Origin: Myxococcota bacterium
GTDB lineage: Bacteria; Myxococcota_A; UBA796; UBA2385
DNA length: 64,000 nt
NCBI GenBank assembly: GCA_023150805.1
Contig: JAKLKF010000005.1
Location: 1-64,000 of the forward strand
Reading direction: 5' to 3'
Each line of letters starts with the position of its first letter. The first letter of the stretch is position 1. Made by a program: the position numbers and the translations under genes. The notes under the pieces were generated by a model. It did no database searches, had not been told where the DNA came from, and saw only the letters and a program-made list of their open reading frames with translations. This document shows, piece after piece, positions 33,043 to 42,307 of this stretch.

Positions 33043-34224
33043 ATGCTCCGCTGGCTGCTGCTCGCCACGCTGGCCTTGCTCTCCGCCTGCTCGGCCCACA
33101 AGCGGGCCGAGGCGTCCTACGACTACGCCCCGGCCGTGGAGATGGCCGGCGCCTACGACGAGTACGCCGACGCGGATCGCGCCCCGGCGCCCGCCGCGCC
33201 CTCGCGCTCCCGCAGCGCCGGCGCCGCCTGGGGCGCGGAGGAGGCCATGGCCGAGCCCGAGCCCGAAGAGGCCGCCAGCGCGGGCAGCCCGGGGCAGCCG
33301 GCCCCCGCCCGCATGGTCCACTACGACGGCTTCGCCCGCCTGCGGGTCACGCGGGTCGAGGAGGGCGTGGACCAGGTCCGCGCCGTGGCCGAGGGCCTGG
33401 GGGGTCACGTCGAGCGGGTGGGCGGCAGCAGCATCACCGTGCGGGTGCCGGTCGCCTCCTTCCGCGCCGCCTTCGACCAGGTGCTGGGCCTGGGCGAGGT
33501 GCTCGACAAGAGCCTGACCGCCCAGGACGTGACCGACGCCTTCACGGCCGTCGACCTGCGGCTGAAGACGGCCGAGGCCACCCGCGCCCGCCTGCAGGCC
33601 CTGCTGGCCCGGGCCGAGGAGGAGCAGGAGAAGCTGCAGCTCATCAAGCAGATCCAGCGCCTGACCGAGGAGATCGACCGCCTGCAGGCCCAGGTCCGCA
33701 CGCTGTCCGCCCTGGCCGAGCTGTCGCGCATCAGCGTCGAGCTGGTGCCGCGCGAGGCGCTGGCCTGGCAGGGGCCCGAGGCCGAGACGGCCGAGCTGGC
33801 GTGGATCCGGCAGCTCAGCCCGCTGCGCACCGACGCGCCGCTGGACGAGCGCGACCTGGAGCTTCCGGTGCCCGACGGCATGGTGCGCCTGGACGACAAG
33901 GGCCCCTTCGTGGCCGAGAGCCCCGACGGCGCCCGGATCTGGGCCTGGCGTGTCGAGAACCCGACCCAGGGCGACGCGGCCTTCTGGCTGGCGGCCCTCC
34001 AGGAGCGGCTGGCCGGTGACTTCGCCAGCGCCACGCCCCAGGCGATGGGCGGCTGGCAGGCGCTGCGCCTGGTGGATCGCGCCGACCCGCCCTACACCTG
34101 GCTGGTCGGCGTGCGGGTCGAGGGGAGGTGGCTGCACGTGGTCCAGGTCTTCCTGCCCTCGCCCGAGTCGGCGCAGCGCCACCATGCCGCCATCCAGGCC
34201 GCCTTGGCGGGAGGTGAGGCGTGA
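33043..34224 (+). CDS. DUF4349-type lipoprotein
   Basis: A 393-residue lipoprotein (LALLSACSAHK lipobox). After a charged linker, residues about 90-235 match DUF4349: a domain contributing an alpha/beta ring (FARLRVTRVEEGVDQV, SSITVRVPVASF) followed by a long coiled coil (about 165-230, LQALLARAEEEQEKLQLIKQ). The usual C-terminal membrane helix of the family is replaced here by a folded tail (WLAALQERLAGDFAS). The next gene overlaps its stop by 4 bp (GTGA) and encodes a second DUF4349 protein, so the pair probably assembles together. The physiological role of DUF4349 is unknown. Confidence 0.78.
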   Translation: MLRWLLLATLALLSACSAHKRAEASYDYAPAVEMAGAYDEYADADRAPAPAAPSRSRSAGAAWGAEEAMAEPEPEEAASAGSPGQPAPARMVHYDGFARLRVTRVEEGVDQVRAVAEGLGGHVERVGGSSITVRVPVASFRAAFDQVLGLGEVLDKSLTAQDVTDAFTAVDLRLKTAEATRARLQALLARAEEEQEKLQLIKQIQRLTEEIDRLQAQVRTLSALAELSRISVELVPREALAWQGPEAETAELAWIRQLSPLRTDAPLDERDLELPVPDGMVRLDDKGPFVAESPDGARIWAWRVENPTQGDAAFWLAALQERLAGDFASATPQAMGGWQALRLVDRADPPYTWLVGVRVEGRWLHVVQVFLPSPESAQRHHAAIQAALAGGEA

Positions 34225-35255
34225 TCCCCCTGCTCCTCGCCCTGCTGCTCGCCCCGGTGGCCCGGGCCGAGCCGACCCCCTCGCCCGACGCGGCGGAGGC
34301 CCCCGCCCCTCGCCCGACCCGCGTCGTCGCCGGGCTGACGCTGCGCGTCGACGACCAGGACGCCGCCGCCGCCGCCGCCGTGAAGGCCGCCGAGGCGCGG
34401 GGGGGCTGGTTCTCCAGCTTCGGCAGCCAGGCCGTGACCCTGCGGGTCCCGGTCGCCCAGGCCGACGCCCTGGTGACCGAGCTGCGGGGCCTGGGAGACC
34501 TGCTGGAGCGCAGCTACCAGTCCGACGACCTGACGGCCCAGGTGGTCGACCTGGAGAGCCGGCTGCAGGCCCGGCGCAAGATGCTGGACAAGTACCTGGA
34601 GGTGCTGGGCGCCGCCTCGCCCAAGGCCATCGTCCAGGTCGAGCGGGAGGTGACCCAGCTGGTCGCCGAGATCGAGGGCCTGGAGGGGCAACTGCGCTTC
34701 CTGCGCGACCGCGCCGCCTTCGCCGAGGTCGCCGTCTCCTTCCGGTACCGCGAGCGCCAGGCCCCCGTGCGGGACGGCTCCTCCTCCTTCGCCTGGCTGA
34801 ACACGCTGAACGTGGCCGACCTGCTCGCCGACCTGGAGCACGGCCGCCGCGCGGGCCGGTCGCACGCCGTCGCGGTCGCGCCCGAGGGCTTCGCCGCCTA
34901 CGACCGGCCGGCGCGCTTCCAGGCCGTCAGCCCCGACGACGTCGCCTTCCGGGTGCGCAGCGAGGAGCACGAGCCCCAGGCGGACCTGCCCTTCTGGACC
35001 GAGGCGCTGCGCAACCGGATGGTGGCGGCCGGCTACCACCTGGACGGGGAGCAGGCGGTGCAGAGCGCCGACGGCACGCCGGGCGTGGTGCTCCAGCTCG
35101 GCGCCGCCAACGGGGAGCAGGACCAGGCCTACCTGGTCGGCCTGTTCGTGACCGACCGGCGGCTGGTGCTCGTCGAGGCGACCGGCGAGGCCGAGCGCCT
35201 GCAGGCCCGTCGCGAGGCGATCCTGGCGGCGATCGGCGCGCTGCGGCTCGAGTAG
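34221..35255 (+). CDS. DUF4349-type exported protein (second of pair)
   Basis: A 344-residue protein with a cleavable signal peptide (MIPLLLALLLAPVARAEP) instead of a lipobox. The DUF4349 core (AVTLRVPVAQADALVTELRG) and coiled coil (LESRLQARRKMLDKYLEVL ... VQVEREVTQLVAEIEGLEGQ) parallel the preceding gene, and both share the same tail type, consistent with tandem duplication and heteromeric assembly. The GTG at 34221 overlaps the upstream stop. It converges on the WD40 kinase gene. Confidence 0.78.
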   Translation: MIPLLLALLLAPVARAEPTPSPDAAEAPAPRPTRVVAGLTLRVDDQDAAAAAAVKAAEARGGWFSSFGSQAVTLRVPVAQADALVTELRGLGDLLERSYQSDDLTAQVVDLESRLQARRKMLDKYLEVLGAASPKAIVQVEREVTQLVAEIEGLEGQLRFLRDRAAFAEVAVSFRYRERQAPVRDGSSSFAWLNTLNVADLLADLEHGRRAGRSHAVAVAPEGFAAYDRPARFQAVSPDDVAFRVRSEEHEPQADLPFWTEALRNRMVAAGYHLDGEQAVQSADGTPGVVLQLGAANGEQDQAYLVGLFVTDRRLVLVEATGEAERLQARREAILAAIGALRLE

Positions 35256-35308
35256 GAGCGGCTGGAGCAGGAGCGGCTGGGGTAGGGCCGCGCGCGGGGA
35301 CGGCCCGG

Positions 35309-38300
35309 TCAGCCCTCGCGGCAGCGCTCGGGCGGCGCCCAGGGTGAGGGGCCCGGGTGCGAGACGGCGACCACCTTCATGTCGTCGCTGCACACGCGCA
35401 GGTTGGTCAGGGCCAGGGGCTCGGGGGCGGCGCCGGGGACCTCCCACACCCAGGCGTCGTCGTTGCCGACGCCCACGACGTGGTCGGCGCCCAGCCAGCC
35501 CAGGCTGTGCAGCAGGCCGCGCCGCGCGCGGTCGACGACCCGCAGGGCGCGGCCCGACGGGATGTCGATGACGGACAGGCCGGCGTAGTCGGTGCCCACG
35601 AGCAGGCGCTGGCCGTCGGGGGAGGGCGCGAGGTGGGTGGCGGTCGCGGTGCCCGGCAGCGAGAGCTCGTGGAGCAGCGCGCCGTCCTGGAGGATCCGCA
35701 CGTGGCCGTCGCCGTCCCCCAGGACGAGCAGCCCCTCGCGGGCGGCCAGGGCGCCGATGGGGCTGCCGTGGGCGTCGTCGAGGAGCACCTGCGCCTCGCC
35801 CGGCGGGTCGAGCGGGAAGGCGCGCACCCGCCCCTGGTCGTCGCCGACCAGCAGGCGGTCTCCGTCCAGCGCCCAGCCCAGGTTGATTCGGCTGACCTGC
35901 CACGGAGGGACCCGGAGCGCGACCCGCCCCTGGACCAGGTCGAGCACCACCAGGCCTCCACCCTCGTCCAGCCACGAGGCGTACCGGTCCAGGGGGTGGT
36001 GCCGGGTCCAGCCGGGCCAGCCCACCAGGGCCAGGCGCCAGGGTGCGTCGGCGGTGCCCCCCTGCAGCAGGCCGCGCGTGTCGATGGTCGCCGGGGGACC
36101 GCTGGGGGGCAGCAGCAGGGAGCTGGCGCCCCGGGCCGCGGCCAGGGTCCGGGGGGCGCGCGCGCCGTCCAGGTCGATCTCGACGACCTGGTCTCCCCGC
36201 AGGCCCACCAGGTCGCCGGCGGCGTCCACCGCAGCGGCCCGCAGCTCGGGGTGCCGGGTGCGCTGGCCGGTCAGCAGGTCCACCGTGCAGACGCCATCTC
36301 CCCCGGTGAGCACCCACCGGCGGCCGTCGGGCTGGGGATCGGCCCGCAGGCTCGGGCAGGCGGGCAGGGCCACGACCGGCAGCGAGGCGGGCGACCACAG
36401 CGACAGGTCGCGGGTGGTGGCCACCGCCAGGACCCGCCCGTCCGGCGAGAAGGCCAGGGACTCGACCTGGCCCCCGATGCCGGCCAGGCGCGCGATCACC
36501 CGGCCGCTGTCGACCTCCCACACCAGGACCTCGTCGTCGTAGCCGCCCGAGGCGAGCAGACGCCCGCTGCCGTGGAAGGCGACGGCGTGGACCGGGCGGT
36601 CGTGGCCCTCGAAGGTCCGGACCAGGCGGCCGTCCTCGAGATCGATCACCCGGACCAGGTTGTCGAAGCCGCCGGCGGCGAGCAGGGAGCCGTCCGGCGA
36701 GGGGGTGGTGACGGTGACGCCCGGCCCGGTGCCCCGCAGCCGCGTCAGCTCGCGCCCCCCCGCGTCGTAGAGGGTGACCCCGCCGACGTGGTCGCCGACC
36801 CACAGGCGCCGCCGGTCGGGGAGGGTGCCGTGGACCGCCCAGGCGCTGCGCACGCGCAGCAGCAGCTCCACGGGCGGGTCGTCCAGGCTGGCGACGTGGA
36901 TCCCCTCGCCGACCCAGGTGCGGTGCAGGCCGCTGGGGTCCAGGTGCTCGTCGGGACGACGAGGGGCATGCAGCCGGCGGGTGGGCTGCCCGGCCTCGTC
37001 CAGCCAGACCAGCTCCTGGGGTCCGCGCAGCAGCAGGTCGGCGGGCCAGGCCAGCTCGTGGTCGGGCCAGGTGCCCAGCCCGGTCTGCGTGTCGTCGTCC
37101 CCGCGTACCAGCCGGCCGTCCCGGTGCAGCCAGGCCAGCCGGTGGCCGGCGGGGGCCCACGCGAAGGCCTGGACCTGCTCGGCCCGGGCGCGGACGGCAC
37201 CGTCGGCCTCGTGGATGGTCAGGCGCCCCTCGACGTCCAGCGTGGCCAGCCGCGTGCCGTCGGCGCTCCAGGCGACCTCTCCACCGCCCTCCATCGGCAG
37301 GCGCAGCATGCCACCCACCCGCGCGGCCAGGTCTCGAGCCTCGGGCGCCGGCTTGCCGGTGAGATCCTGCCACGCGGTCTCCAGCACCATCGCGGCGTGG
37401 TCGTCGCCGGCCAGGCGCTGGCGGGCGGCCTCGGCCTTGAGCGCCCGGGCCCTCGCGGTCTGCACCGCCGCCGCCTCGGCCGCGCGGGCGTCCTCGGCGC
37501 GGCGCCACTGGGTCGTCGAGGCGACGGTCGAGGCCAGCAGCACCAGCACCAGGGCGGCGAGCGCGCCGCGCAGGGCCGCCCGGCGCCGGCTGGCCGTCCG
37601 GGCGCTGGCGCGCAGGAAGGCGCGCTCTCGGGGCGAGAGCAGGGGTCGGCGCTGCTCGACCCAGGCCGTCGCGCGCTGCACGACCTCGCCCCGCCACAGG
37701 TCGCGCCGCTCGTGGCCCCGGTCCACCCAGCCGGCGGCCGCGACGGCGAGCTCGTGGCGGATCCGCTGGCCGGGCCGGTCGGCGGCGATCCAGGCCAGCA
37801 GGCGGGTCCAGCCGGCCACGGCGGGCTCGGCGCGGGCGCGCCCCTCCTGGACCGTGACGATGCCCGCCTCGACCAGGGCGCGCAGCCCGGCGGGATCGAG
37901 CTCGTCGACCGCGCGGGGGCGCGCGGCCCCCTCGGCGTCGACCAGGGCCAGCAGCACCTCCCGCGTCCGCTCCCGCAGGTCGGCGGGCAGGGCCGCGTAG
38001 GCGTCTTCGACCGCCTGCAGGCGGGCCTGGTGCTCGGCGAGGGTCGCGGTGCGGTCGAGCCAGGCGCGCACGGCCTCGCCCAGCTCTCCCGCGTCCCGGG
38101 GGCGCCGCGCGGGGTCGGGGTCCAGGGCCACCTCGACCAGGGCCCGGAGGCCCTCGGGCACCCGCGGCAGGTCGAGCAGGGCCGCGTCGGGGCCCTGGGG
38201 TCCCGGCTGGCGCCCCGTGAGGATGCAGGAGAGCACCCCGCCCAGGGCGAACACGTCCGAGGCCGGCGAGAGGCGGTGCAACTCGCCCCGCGCCTGCTCG

Positions 38301-39085
38301 GGCGGCATGTAGCCCACCGTGCCGGCGGCCTGCCCCGGGCGCGTCGGGCCCGAGCCGGGCGTGACCGCCAGCGCCGGCAGCGCCTCGGCAGGGATCACCT
38401 GCTCCTCGCTGCTCTCGCCGACCACCTTGACCAGGCCCCAGTCGACGACCAGCACCTCGCCGAAGTCGCCGAGCATGACGTTGTCGGGCTTCAGGTCCCG
38501 GTGGATCACGTCGCGGGCGTGGGCGTAGGCGACCGCCTCGCAGGCCAGCAGGAAGGCCTCGACCAGGCGGCGCAGGGTCCAGCCCTCGCCGGAGGGCGCC
38601 CAGGCGTCGAGCGTGCTGGCCTCGTGCACCTCGCGGATCCGCTCCCGCAGCGTGGTGCCGCGGATCTCGCGCATCACGTAGCAGGGGCGGCCGTCGGCCA
38701 TGCGGCCCGCCTCGTGCACGGCGACGATGCCGGGGTGGTCCAGGGCGGCCGTGGCGCGCGCCTCGTACAGGAAGCGGCCGGCCAGGGTGCGTGGCAGGTC
38801 GGGGCGCAGGATCTTCAGCGCGACGACGCGGCCCAGCTCGAGGTCGCGGGCGCGCCAGACCTCGCCCATGCCGCCGCGGCCCAGCAGGGTGAGCAGCTCA
38901 AAGCGGTCGTCGACGGGCCGCCCGGCCAGGGGAGGAGGGGCGCCACGCTCGGTGCGCGGGGTGGGGCGGCCGGTGGAGGCGAGGTCGGCGGGACCCTCGC
39001 TGCGGGGCAGGTCCTCGGGCAGCCAGGTCTCGGGCGAGTCGGGGGGCGGCGCGGGCGGCGGCAGGGCAGGGGGCGGGGGGGCCAC
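35309..39085 (-). CDS. Ser/Thr kinase with transmembrane helix and WD40-like propeller
   Basis: A 1258-residue receptor-like kinase. Kinase domain about 60-345: LGRGGMGEVW, Lys91, HRDLKPDN (Asp197), DWG in place of DFG (VVDWGLVK, Asp215), GTVGYMPPEQ. A helical region with conserved Arg/Glu leads to a membrane helix near 515-535 (ALAALVLVLLASTVAST), then a short coiled coil, then about ten WD40-like repeats (VHAVAFHGSGRLLASGGYDD, VESLAFSPDGRVLAVA). The DWG variant with C-terminal WD40 is a recurrent architecture in Planctomycetes and Myxococcota. GTG start at 39085. The 147 bp upstream hold no gene. Confidence 0.88.
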   Translation of the reverse strand: MAPPPPALPPPAPPPDSPETWLPEDLPRSEGPADLASTGRPTPRTERGAPPPLAGRPVDDRFELLTLLGRGGMGEVWRARDLELGRVVALKILRPDLPRTLAGRFLYEARATAALDHPGIVAVHEAGRMADGRPCYVMREIRGTTLRERIREVHEASTLDAWAPSGEGWTLRRLVEAFLLACEAVAYAHARDVIHRDLKPDNVMLGDFGEVLVVDWGLVKVVGESSEEQVIPAEALPALAVTPGSGPTRPGQAAGTVGYMPPEQARGELHRLSPASDVFALGGVLSCILTGRQPGPQGPDAALLDLPRVPEGLRALVEVALDPDPARRPRDAGELGEAVRAWLDRTATLAEHQARLQAVEDAYAALPADLRERTREVLLALVDAEGAARPRAVDELDPAGLRALVEAGIVTVQEGRARAEPAVAGWTRLLAWIAADRPGQRIRHELAVAAAGWVDRGHERRDLWRGEVVQRATAWVEQRRPLLSPRERAFLRASARTASRRRAALRGALAALVLVLLASTVASTTQWRRAEDARAAEAAAVQTARARALKAEAARQRLAGDDHAAMVLETAWQDLTGKPAPEARDLAARVGGMLRLPMEGGGEVAWSADGTRLATLDVEGRLTIHEADGAVRARAEQVQAFAWAPAGHRLAWLHRDGRLVRGDDDTQTGLGTWPDHELAWPADLLLRGPQELVWLDEAGQPTRRLHAPRRPDEHLDPSGLHRTWVGEGIHVASLDDPPVELLLRVRSAWAVHGTLPDRRRLWVGDHVGGVTLYDAGGRELTRLRGTGPGVTVTTPSPDGSLLAAGGFDNLVRVIDLEDGRLVRTFEGHDRPVHAVAFHGSGRLLASGGYDDEVLVWEVDSGRVIARLAGIGGQVESLAFSPDGRVLAVATTRDLSLWSPASLPVVALPACPSLRADPQPDGRRWVLTGGDGVCTVDLLTGQRTRHPELRAAAVDAAGDLVGLRGDQVVEIDLDGARAPRTLAAARGASSLLLPPSGPPATIDTRGLLQGGTADAPWRLALVGWPGWTRHHPLDRYASWLDEGGGLVVLDLVQGRVALRVPPWQVSRINLGWALDGDRLLVGDDQGRVRAFPLDPPGEAQVLLDDAHGSPIGALAAREGLLVLGDGDGHVRILQDGALLHELSLPGTATATHLAPSPDGQRLLVGTDYAGLSVIDIPSGRALRVVDRARRGLLHSLGWLGADHVVGVGNDDAWVWEVPGAAPEPLALTNLRVCSDDMKVVAVSHPGPSPWAPPERCREG

Positions 39086-39232
39086 GCCTCAGGCCCCGTC
39101 GAGGTGCGCGCGACGGCCAGCCACCTCCACCACCGGGCACGGCCGGGGCCGCCGCCGCCCGGTCGGCGGCACGGCGTGCGGCGCGGGGCGGCAGGGGCCC
39201 GGGGTGTGGAGGTGCCGCGGCATCGGCCCAGG

Positions 39233-41110
39233 CTATCCCCGAGGGGCGGGTCCCGCGTCCGGCCGGGTCCGGCCGGCCAGCCCGACCGCGACCAGCCCCA
39301 GGGCGGCCAGCAGCCAGGGCCAGGGCTGCTCGGGCCCGGGCAGGCGCTCGCCCAGGGTCGCGGCGAGCAGGTTGTGGGCGGCGTGGGCGACGATGGCCGG
39401 CCACAGGGAGCCGGTGCGCAGGGTCAGCAGGCCGAAGAGCAGTCCCAGGCCAAAGGTGTAGGGCAGGCGGACCGCCAGGCCGTGCGCCAGCGCGAACAGC
39501 GCCGCCTGGCCGACCAGCGCCGCCCAGGGGGGCCAGCCCCTGCGCAGCAGGCCCAGGACGGCGCCCCGGTAGAGCAGCTCCTCGCCCAGGCCCGGCAGCA
39601 CCGAGATCACGACCAGGCCCAGGGGCGAGTCGAAGCCGGCCATCGCCTCGGCGTAGAGGGCCAGGGTCTCGTTGGCCGGGACCAGGGCCAGGCCCAGGTG
39701 CCACAGCAGCGTCGCCAGCGACAGGCTGCCGGCGACGACGAAGGGCAGGAGCGCCCAGGCCCGGGCCGGGGGGGGCCGCCAGGAGAGCAGCTCGCCCCGG
39801 GGCAGGCCCAGCGGGGCGGAGACGAGCAGCGCGGGCGCCAGCACGAAGGCCGACAGCGAGAGCAGCGTGGAGAGGACGAGGTCGTCGCCCAGCAGGGGGG
39901 CGGGCACCCAGGAGGTGGAGCCGGCCATCGCGACCAGGGCGAGCAGCAGCACCTCGGGGCGGTAGTCGCCCGCCGCCCGGCGCGTCGCCGTCCGGGACAA
40001 GGCGCCGGTGCGCGCCGGCAGGCTCTCCAGCAGGCGCAGGCTGCTGGCCAGCAGCAGGGCCGTCGTGAACACCGCGCTGACCATGGCCAGGCCGGTGCCC
40101 GCGGGGGTGGCGCGTCCGGCCATCGCCAGTCCCAGGCCCGCCACCGGCACCAGGCCGGCCAGGTCCGGCCAGCGCTCCTGGACCCACAGCGCGAGCCCCG
40201 CCAGCAGGGTCACCGAGAAGACCACCGGCATCGAGCGGCTGATCGCCGTGCGCATGTCCTCGACGTCCAGGAAGGTGCGGACGCCGATCGCGGCGGCCAG
40301 TGGGACCATGAAGGGCACGGTGGTCCAGACCACCGGCTCTGCCGGAAGGCCCGAGAAGGCCGCGCCGACCAGGTGGCCCAGCAGGACCAGGCCGACGCCG
40401 GCCGCGCCCGAGGACAGCCCGACCAGCCACCAGGCCCAGACCAGGTCACCCCGCCGCCCCGGCAGGCTGAGCCAGGCCTCGACGAAGCCCGAGGCCCGCG
40501 CGCGCGGCCCCAGCTCCAGGTAGAGCGAGACGAGCAGCAGGAACAGGCCGGCGGCCAGGGCCGCCCCCAGCGGGGCGGCGGTCGGCTGGTCGGCGCGCGC
40601 GCCGGCCTCGTCCAGGGGAAGGGCCGCCTCCAGGCGGGCCAGGGTGGCGGGCTGCTCGGTGATGCCCAGCGCCCGCAGGCGCCGCCCTCGCTCCGCGGAG
40701 CGCCGGCTGAGGACGCAGCGCTCCACGCGCGCGACCGGCGCGTCCTCGTGCAGCGCGACGACCTCGATCCGCGGCGGCGTGGCGCCGTCCACGCGCAGCA
40801 GCACCTCGGCCAGGTCCTCGGCCACCCAGGCGTCGGGCCAGGACAGCCAGCCGGGGGCCGTGCCGGCCAGGGCCACGGCGCCCAGCTCGCCAGGGGCGCA
40901 GGGCCACGCGGCGGGCGCCTGCTCCTCCTCGGCGTCGGGCGCCTCGTCCTCGCCGCCGGGCAGCCAGGCGCCCAGGTGCGCGCCGAAGCCCACGAAGACG
41001 AGCATGAGGACCAGCGAGAGGGTGGTCCACCGGTCGCGCGCCAGCGCCAGCCCCTCGGCCCGCAGCAGCGCCCGGATCCGTGGCCAGGACTTGAGGTTCG
41101 CTCCGCTCAC
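39233..41110 (-). CDS. ABC-2 type permease fused to CPBP-family membrane protease
   Basis: A 625-residue integral membrane protein. The N-terminal half (RIRALLRAEGLALARDRWTT, a TM near 25-45, a large extracytoplasmic loop, then a TM bundle) matches ABC-2/NatB permeases. The C-terminal about 200 residues match CPBP/Abi intramembrane peptidases: LPGLGEELLYRGAVLGLL (EExxxR), FALAHG and the late HAAHNLLAA. CPBP enzymes cleave membrane substrates such as prenylated or bacteriocin-leader proteins. Start is ambiguous: the GTG at 41110, or a GTG at 41194 that overlaps the upstream stop (GTGA). Both are preceded by the same SD because of a 26-bp direct repeat. Third gene of an ABC operon. Confidence 0.82.
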   Translation of the reverse strand: MSGANLKSWPRIRALLRAEGLALARDRWTTLSLVLMLVFVGFGAHLGAWLPGGEDEAPDAEEEQAPAAWPCAPGELGAVALAGTAPGWLSWPDAWVAEDLAEVLLRVDGATPPRIEVVALHEDAPVARVERCVLSRRSAERGRRLRALGITEQPATLARLEAALPLDEAGARADQPTAAPLGAALAAGLFLLLVSLYLELGPRARASGFVEAWLSLPGRRGDLVWAWWLVGLSSGAAGVGLVLLGHLVGAAFSGLPAEPVVWTTVPFMVPLAAAIGVRTFLDVEDMRTAISRSMPVVFSVTLLAGLALWVQERWPDLAGLVPVAGLGLAMAGRATPAGTGLAMVSAVFTTALLLASSLRLLESLPARTGALSRTATRRAAGDYRPEVLLLALVAMAGSTSWVPAPLLGDDLVLSTLLSLSAFVLAPALLVSAPLGLPRGELLSWRPPPARAWALLPFVVAGSLSLATLLWHLGLALVPANETLALYAEAMAGFDSPLGLVVISVLPGLGEELLYRGAVLGLLRRGWPPWAALVGQAALFALAHGLAVRLPYTFGLGLLFGLLTLRTGSLWPAIVAHAAHNLLAATLGERLPGPEQPWPWLLAALGLVAVGLAGRTRPDAGPAPRG

Positions 41111-41119
41111 CGGCGCTCC
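41094..41119. repeat. 26-bp direct repeat carrying SD and GTG (copy 1)
   Basis: AGGTTCGCTCCGCTCACCGG... identical to 41178-41203, exactly 84 bp (28 codons) apart. On the minus strand each copy supplies GGAG and a GTG start. Confidence 0.8.
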
Positions 41120-41177
41120 CAAGGGGGGAACCCCTCCAGGTTCCCCCCGGCCGCCGAGCGGCCGCCCCCCTCCGGGT

Positions 41178-41203
41178 AGGTTCGCTCCGCTCACCGGCGC
41201 TCC
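41178..41203. repeat. 26-bp direct repeat carrying SD and GTG (copy 2)
   Basis: Spans the stop codon of the ABC permease and the upstream alternative GTG start of the fused permease-protease. Identical to 41094-41119. Confidence 0.8.
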
Positions 41204-42306
41204 GCTGCCAGCTTGAGGTCGACGCGGCGGTCGAGGGCGGCGGCGGTCGCGGCGACCACGAGCAGGCTGAGCAGGGCGGAGCTGCCGGTCGCCTGCAGGT
41301 GCTCGACCGGGGTGCTCGCCGCCGCGACCCCGGCCAGGGGCAGCCAGGCGGGCGCCAGGTCGGCCACCCCCAGGCCCAGCAGGCCCAGGATGCCCGTCAT
41401 CACCAGGCCTCCCAGGTTGTTGGCGGCCTTGGCGTTCGGGCTCCACGTCCCCACCATCAGGTAGAGGGCGTCGCACAGGGCCGAGGCCGTGACCAGCGAA
41501 GCGACCTGGGCAGGCCCCCGCAGCAGGTCCTGGTGCGGCCCCTCCACCTGCGCCAGCAGCAGGACCACGTTGCCGACGAAGAGCAGGCAGGCGACCACCT
41601 GCAGCCCCAGGGTCGCCAGCAGGCGGGCCAGCAGCACCTGCCAGGCGCGCGCCGGCGTGACCAGCAGGGCCTCGGTCACCCCCTCGTTGCGGTCGGCCAC
41701 GCCCGCCAGGGCCAGCATGAAGAAGCCCACCAGGCTGACCAGGAAGACCGCGTAGGCCCACAGCCCCGCCTCGACCGGAAACACCGGGGGCTCCTCGACG
41801 TCGAGCACCTCGACGTGGGCCACCTCCAGGTCGCGCTCCAGGTCGCCGCCGGCCAGCACGACCAGGTCGGTGAGCACGTCGTCGCCGGCCCGCTCCACCG
41901 CTGCCTCCAGGCGCGCCTGCGCCTCGTCGTCGGTCGCGAGCACGCGCACCACCCAGGCGGCGGGGTCCACGCCCTCCAGCGCCGGGTTGCCGGCGGCCAG
42001 GCCCTCGCGGCGCTCCACGGCGATCACCGCCGCGTCCACCTCGCCCGAGAGCCAGGCCGCCGCGGGGTCCTCGACCGGCCGCGGGGCCAGGTCCTCGCGC
42101 GACAGCGCCCAGGCCAGTGGCAGCTCGGCCGGCAGGTGCGCGGGCACGGCGACCGGGTCGGGCTGGTCGAGGCTGACGACCGTCACGCCCAGGAAGACCC
42201 CGACCGGCAGCAGCAGCAGCGCGGGTAGCAGCACGAAGGTGTAGACCTGGGCGGTCCGAGAGAGCCGCCGCACCTCCAGGCGCAGCAAGGTCCACAGCGC
42301 GCGCAC
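41191..42306 (-). CDS. ABC-2 type transporter permease (NatB-like)
   Basis: A 371-residue membrane protein: one N-terminal TM (VYTFVLLPALLLLPVGVFLG), a long extracytoplasmic domain (about 45-190), then five to six TMs (AVFLVSLVGFFMLALAG, GLQVVACLLFVGNVVLLL, LLSLLVVAATAAAL). The layout matches NatB/ABC-2 permeases that export Na+, drugs or peptides. GTG start 1 bp after the ATPase stop. The C-terminus LAAERR overlaps the duplicated 26-bp repeat. Confidence 0.85.
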   Translation of the reverse strand: MRALWTLLRLEVRRLSRTAQVYTFVLLPALLLLPVGVFLGVTVVSLDQPDPVAVPAHLPAELPLAWALSREDLAPRPVEDPAAAWLSGEVDAAVIAVERREGLAAGNPALEGVDPAAWVVRVLATDDEAQARLEAAVERAGDDVLTDLVVLAGGDLERDLEVAHVEVLDVEEPPVFPVEAGLWAYAVFLVSLVGFFMLALAGVADRNEGVTEALLVTPARAWQVLLARLLATLGLQVVACLLFVGNVVLLLAQVEGPHQDLLRGPAQVASLVTASALCDALYLMVGTWSPNAKAANNLGGLVMTGILGLLGLGVADLAPAWLPLAGVAAASTPVEHLQATGSSALLSLLVVAATAAALDRRVDLKLAAERR

Positions 42307-42307
42307 C

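Noticed and set aside
41094-41203. Insertion-sequence ends
   Set aside because: Direct, not inverted, repeats with no transposase; an in-frame tandem duplication explains them.
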